The notes under the pieces are model-generated. The model was not told the DNA's origin, searched no databases, and worked only from the letters and a program-made list of their open reading frames with translations. The position numbers and the translations under genes are program-made. This document shows, piece after piece, positions 51,275 to 53,404 of a stretch of DNA of 53,404 nucleotides. Location of the stretch: the NCBI GenBank assembly GCA_964416315.1, contig CAYQDR010000018.1, forward strand, positions 1 to 53,404, read 5' to 3'. The stretch is from CAYQDR01 sp964416315 (GTDB lineage: Bacteria > Methylomirabilota > Methylomirabilia > Rokubacteriales > DASRDR01). The stretch's first letter is position 1; every line of letters begins with the position of its first letter.

Positions 51275-52483
51275 CTACTTCTTCAGCGCCTTCAGAGCGG
51301 CCGGCAGGACCTGCTCGATGTCCACGAGCTTCCCGCCGCGGATCTCGCTGATCACCAGCGGGTAGAGGAACTGCCGGTCGATCCCGTACGTCTCCTTCGC
51401 GCCGATGACGAGTCGCCCCCAGACCGTGTCGTACGGCCGGGAGGTCAGCGCGGCCAGCACCTTCTCGGTCTCGATCGAGCCGGCCTCCTGCATCGCCTTG
51501 GTGAAGACGTCGAAGGCCCCGTAGTTCGCCACCGCGATGACCCCGGGCACCTCCTTGTAGCGCTTCTCGTACTCCTCGCCGAACTTCCGGACCCTCGCGT
51601 CCACGAAGTCGCTCCTGACGTTAATGTTGACCGGGCTCCAGACCCCTTCGGCGGCCTCCTGGCCGGCGACGCCCACGAGCGTGGCCGGATTGACGCCCGC
51701 GGTCCAGCCCTTGGCCCCCTTGAACCCGAGCTCGAGCGCCTGCTTGAGGATCAGGCCCGCCTCCCCGGGCGGCGCCGCCGCCACGTCGAGGAGGTCCGGC
51801 TTCTTGGCCAGCATCTTGGTCAGGATCGGATAGAAGTCCTTGGTCCCGCGCTCGTAGGTCTCCTCCGCGACCACGTCGAAGCCGAGGCCCTTGGCGGCCT
51901 TGACCACGGCGGTGTTGGTGTCGAGCCCGCTCGTGTCGTTGGGCGAGATCACCGCCACCTTGTTGATGTTCGGCCGCTTCTCCTTCATCCAGCGGTAGAA
52001 GGGCTCGGCCGCCTCCCACTGGCTCAGCATGGAGCGGAAGGAGTAGGGCTTGTCGGGGCCGAGGTTGTTCGTCCCCCAGCAGACGAAGGTGAACATCACC
52101 TTCTGGGGCTCCGTCACCGTCTGGACGGCGTTGCAGGTCGCGCCGACGGCGTTGCCGATGATGAACTTCACCTTGTCCTGGAAGACGAGCTTGTTGGCGG
52201 CGGTCGCCGCGTCGGCGGCGCTCGCCTTGTGGTCGTAGGTGATCAGCTTGATCTTGTAGATGTCCCCACCGACCTTCAGACCGCCGGCCTTGTTGATCTC
52301 GTCGGCCCGCATCTCGGCGCCCCGGACCAGCTCGACGCCGTAGGCCGCCGCGCCGCCGGAGAGCGGCCCGAGCACGCCGATCTCGAGCACCTTCTCGGCG
52401 GCGGGCGCCGGCCCGGGCGCGGCGAGCAGCAGCGCCACGGCCAGCATGAGCCCCCATCCACGATACCGTTGGCCCTCCATCAC
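51275..52483 (-). CDS. Liv-type ABC transporter substrate-binding protein
   Basis: The 402-residue protein has a signal peptide (GWGLMLAVALLLAAPGPA, cleavage after APA-A) and the Periplasmic_binding_6 features EIGVLGPLSGGAAAYGVEL, RGAEMRADEINKAGG, VAVISPNDTSGLDTN and AVANYGAFDVFTKAM. C-terminal IEQVLPAALKALKK is usual. Two adjacent ATG codons (52483 and 52480) are possible starts; GGAGGA-like bases lie upstream. It leads the minus-strand Liv operon and follows the LLM gene at the window end by 21 bases, suggesting one transcript for LLM, SBP, permeases, ATPases, second LLM and crotonase. Confidence 0.9.
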   Translation of the reverse strand: MMEGQRYRGWGLMLAVALLLAAPGPAPAAEKVLEIGVLGPLSGGAAAYGVELVRGAEMRADEINKAGGLKVGGDIYKIKLITYDHKASAADAATAANKLVFQDKVKFIIGNAVGATCNAVQTVTEPQKVMFTFVCWGTNNLGPDKPYSFRSMLSQWEAAEPFYRWMKEKRPNINKVAVISPNDTSGLDTNTAVVKAAKGLGFDVVAEETYERGTKDFYPILTKMLAKKPDLLDVAAAPPGEAGLILKQALELGFKGAKGWTAGVNPATLVGVAGQEAAEGVWSPVNINVRSDFVDARVRKFGEEYEKRYKEVPGVIAVANYGAFDVFTKAMQEAGSIETEKVLAALTSRPYDTVWGRLVIGAKETYGIDRQFLYPLVISEIRGGKLVDIEQVLPAALKALKK

Positions 52484-52504
52484 CTGTCCTCCTATCCCCG
52501 GTGG

Positions 52505-53404
52505 TTAGCGGAACTTCGGGATGACCTCCTCGCCGAACAGCCTGAGTGCCTCCATGACCTTCGCGTGGGGCGGACCGGCCGGGTGCTTGAAGCGGATCAG
52601 GAAGTAGTCCGCGCCGATCTCCGCGTTCCACGTGCGGATCCGCTCGACGCAGTCCTGGGGCGACCCCAGGATGAGCCGCTCCAGCCCGATGCGCTTGAGG
52701 TCCAGATCCCCCTCCTGCTTGATGTCCTGGTAGTAGGACCCGTGCCGCCAGTAGTAGCGGTGCGTGCTGAGCAGCCCGGTCTCGTACTCGCTGATCGCCT
52801 CCTCGCGTGTCTTCGCCACGAACCCCTCGCGGAAGAGCACGACCCGGGCCGGGTTGCCGCGGCTCTCCGCCGTCTGCCGGTAGAGGTCCACGCGCCGCTT
52901 GAGCCGGGCCGGCAGCTGGAACGAGTCGGCCAGGAGGGCGTCCCCGATCCGGCCGGCGCGCTTCATGGCCTCGTCGCCGACGCCGGCGATCCAGATCGGG
53001 GGCCGCGGCCGCTGCACGGGCTTGGGCGTGACGCTGACGTCGGTGAGCGTGTAGCGCTTGCCGACGAAGTAGAGCTTCTCCTCCGTCCACGCGCGCTTGA
53101 TGACCTCGACGCCCTCCTCGAAGAGCGACACGCGGTCGCTCACGCGGAGGCCGTAGGCGGCGAAGTCCACCTCCTGGTAGCCCATCCCGACCCCGAGGAT
53201 CAGCCGCCCCCTGGAGATGATGTCCACGACGGCGCAGTCCTCCGCCATCCGGATCGGGTGGTAGAGGGGGAGGACCGCGATGCCGGTGCCCAGGCGGATC
53301 CTCGAGGTCCGCGCGGCCAGGGCGGCGAGGAGCGGGAGCGGGGAGGGGAGGTACCCTGTACCATGGGACGAGCGAAGCACGGACCCTCGCTGGGAGTGCC
53401 TTGG
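52505..53404 (-). CDS. LLM-class flavin-dependent oxidoreductase, partial at window edge
   Basis: The frame is open to the end of the window. It shows LPSPLPLLAALAARTSRIRLGTGIAV-type barrel strands, HPIRMAEDCAVVDIISRGRL, GMGYQEVDFAAYG, PRPPIWIAGVGDEAMKRAGRIGDA and ILGSPQDCVERI, the luciferase-like series also seen at 16936. A GTG at 53380 would omit the first barrel strand present in other family members, so the true start is probably outside the window. The visible part is about 300 of an expected 340-360 residues. It heads the operon containing the third Liv transporter. Confidence 0.82.
   Translation of the reverse strand, partial: PRHSQRGSVLRSSHGTGYLPSPLPLLAALAARTSRIRLGTGIAVLPLYHPIRMAEDCAVVDIISRGRLILGVGMGYQEVDFAAYGLRVSDRVSLFEEGVEVIKRAWTEEKLYFVGKRYTLTDVSVTPKPVQRPRPPIWIAGVGDEAMKRAGRIGDALLADSFQLPARLKRRVDLYRQTAESRGNPARVVLFREGFVAKTREEAISEYETGLLSTHRYYWRHGSYYQDIKQEGDLDLKRIGLERLILGSPQDCVERIRTWNAEIGADYFLIRFKHPAGPPHAKVMEALRLFGEEVIPKFR

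Overview
The window is a high-GC bacterial chromosome segment, probably from an uncultivated soil or sediment lineage. The density of branched-chain amino-acid-type (Liv) ABC transporters, LLM flavin enzymes, fumarylacetoacetase-like hydrolases, CoA ligases and crotonases resembles Candidatus Rokubacteria / Methylomirabilota. That placement is inferred from gene content only. Standard code 11 fits, since many intact genes end in TGA. I saw no tRNA, rRNA or CRISPR.

Region by region. (1) 1-9200 is a mosaic with many broken genes. It holds an integron-type attC site followed by a frameshifted, truncated DUF5343 gene, a nitroreductase-like gene, an Asp-box propeller, a VOC protein, a frameshifted FAH-family gene, a vapBC pair with a palindromic operator, a zinc-ribbon membrane protein with two frameshifts, an orphan livF, and relics of other ABC systems around a second vapBC pair. 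(2) 9234-19081 (minus strand) runs from a MetE-like protein through an LLM enzyme, gentisate 1,2-dioxygenase, FAH-family hydrolase, DoxX, a substrate-binding protein and an aspartyl protease to LivG, LivF, LivH and LivM. It reads as import and ring cleavage of a hydroxybenzoate-like aromatic. (3) 19247-20919 has a P-loop protein coupled to an SDR, and 21003-22652 a Tat-exported amidase. (4) 22934-31382 (plus strand) has an SDR, a two-subunit ThDP decarboxylase, a complete Liv transporter and an LVIVD-type propeller. (5) 31379-35381 has a dehydrogenase fragment, hipBA and typA/bipA, whose 5' end is out of frame. (6) 35598-39240 is a nested mobile region: a large serine-recombinase element of about 3.36 kb sits inside an IS91-like transposase remnant, and removing it restores the transposase frame. 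(7) 39230-46949 (minus strand) has a BadI-like crotonase, an AliA-like CoA ligase, a three-gene peptide-type ABC transporter, a gamma carbonic anhydrase and another crotonase. The peptide transporter is bracketed by duplicated pieces of the carbonic anhydrase-ligase junction. (8) 46946-53404 (minus strand) has two LLM enzymes around a third complete Liv transporter; the last LLM gene runs off the window.

Together the intact genes describe a heterotroph importing small organic acids, aromatics or amides and processing them through dioxygenase, hydrolase, CoA-thioester and flavin steps. The signals most worth following are the recombinase element with readable boundaries and an in-frame TGA, a pair of about 120-bp intergenic elements with compensated stems, the attC cassette remnant, and several gene-end duplications and chimeras.
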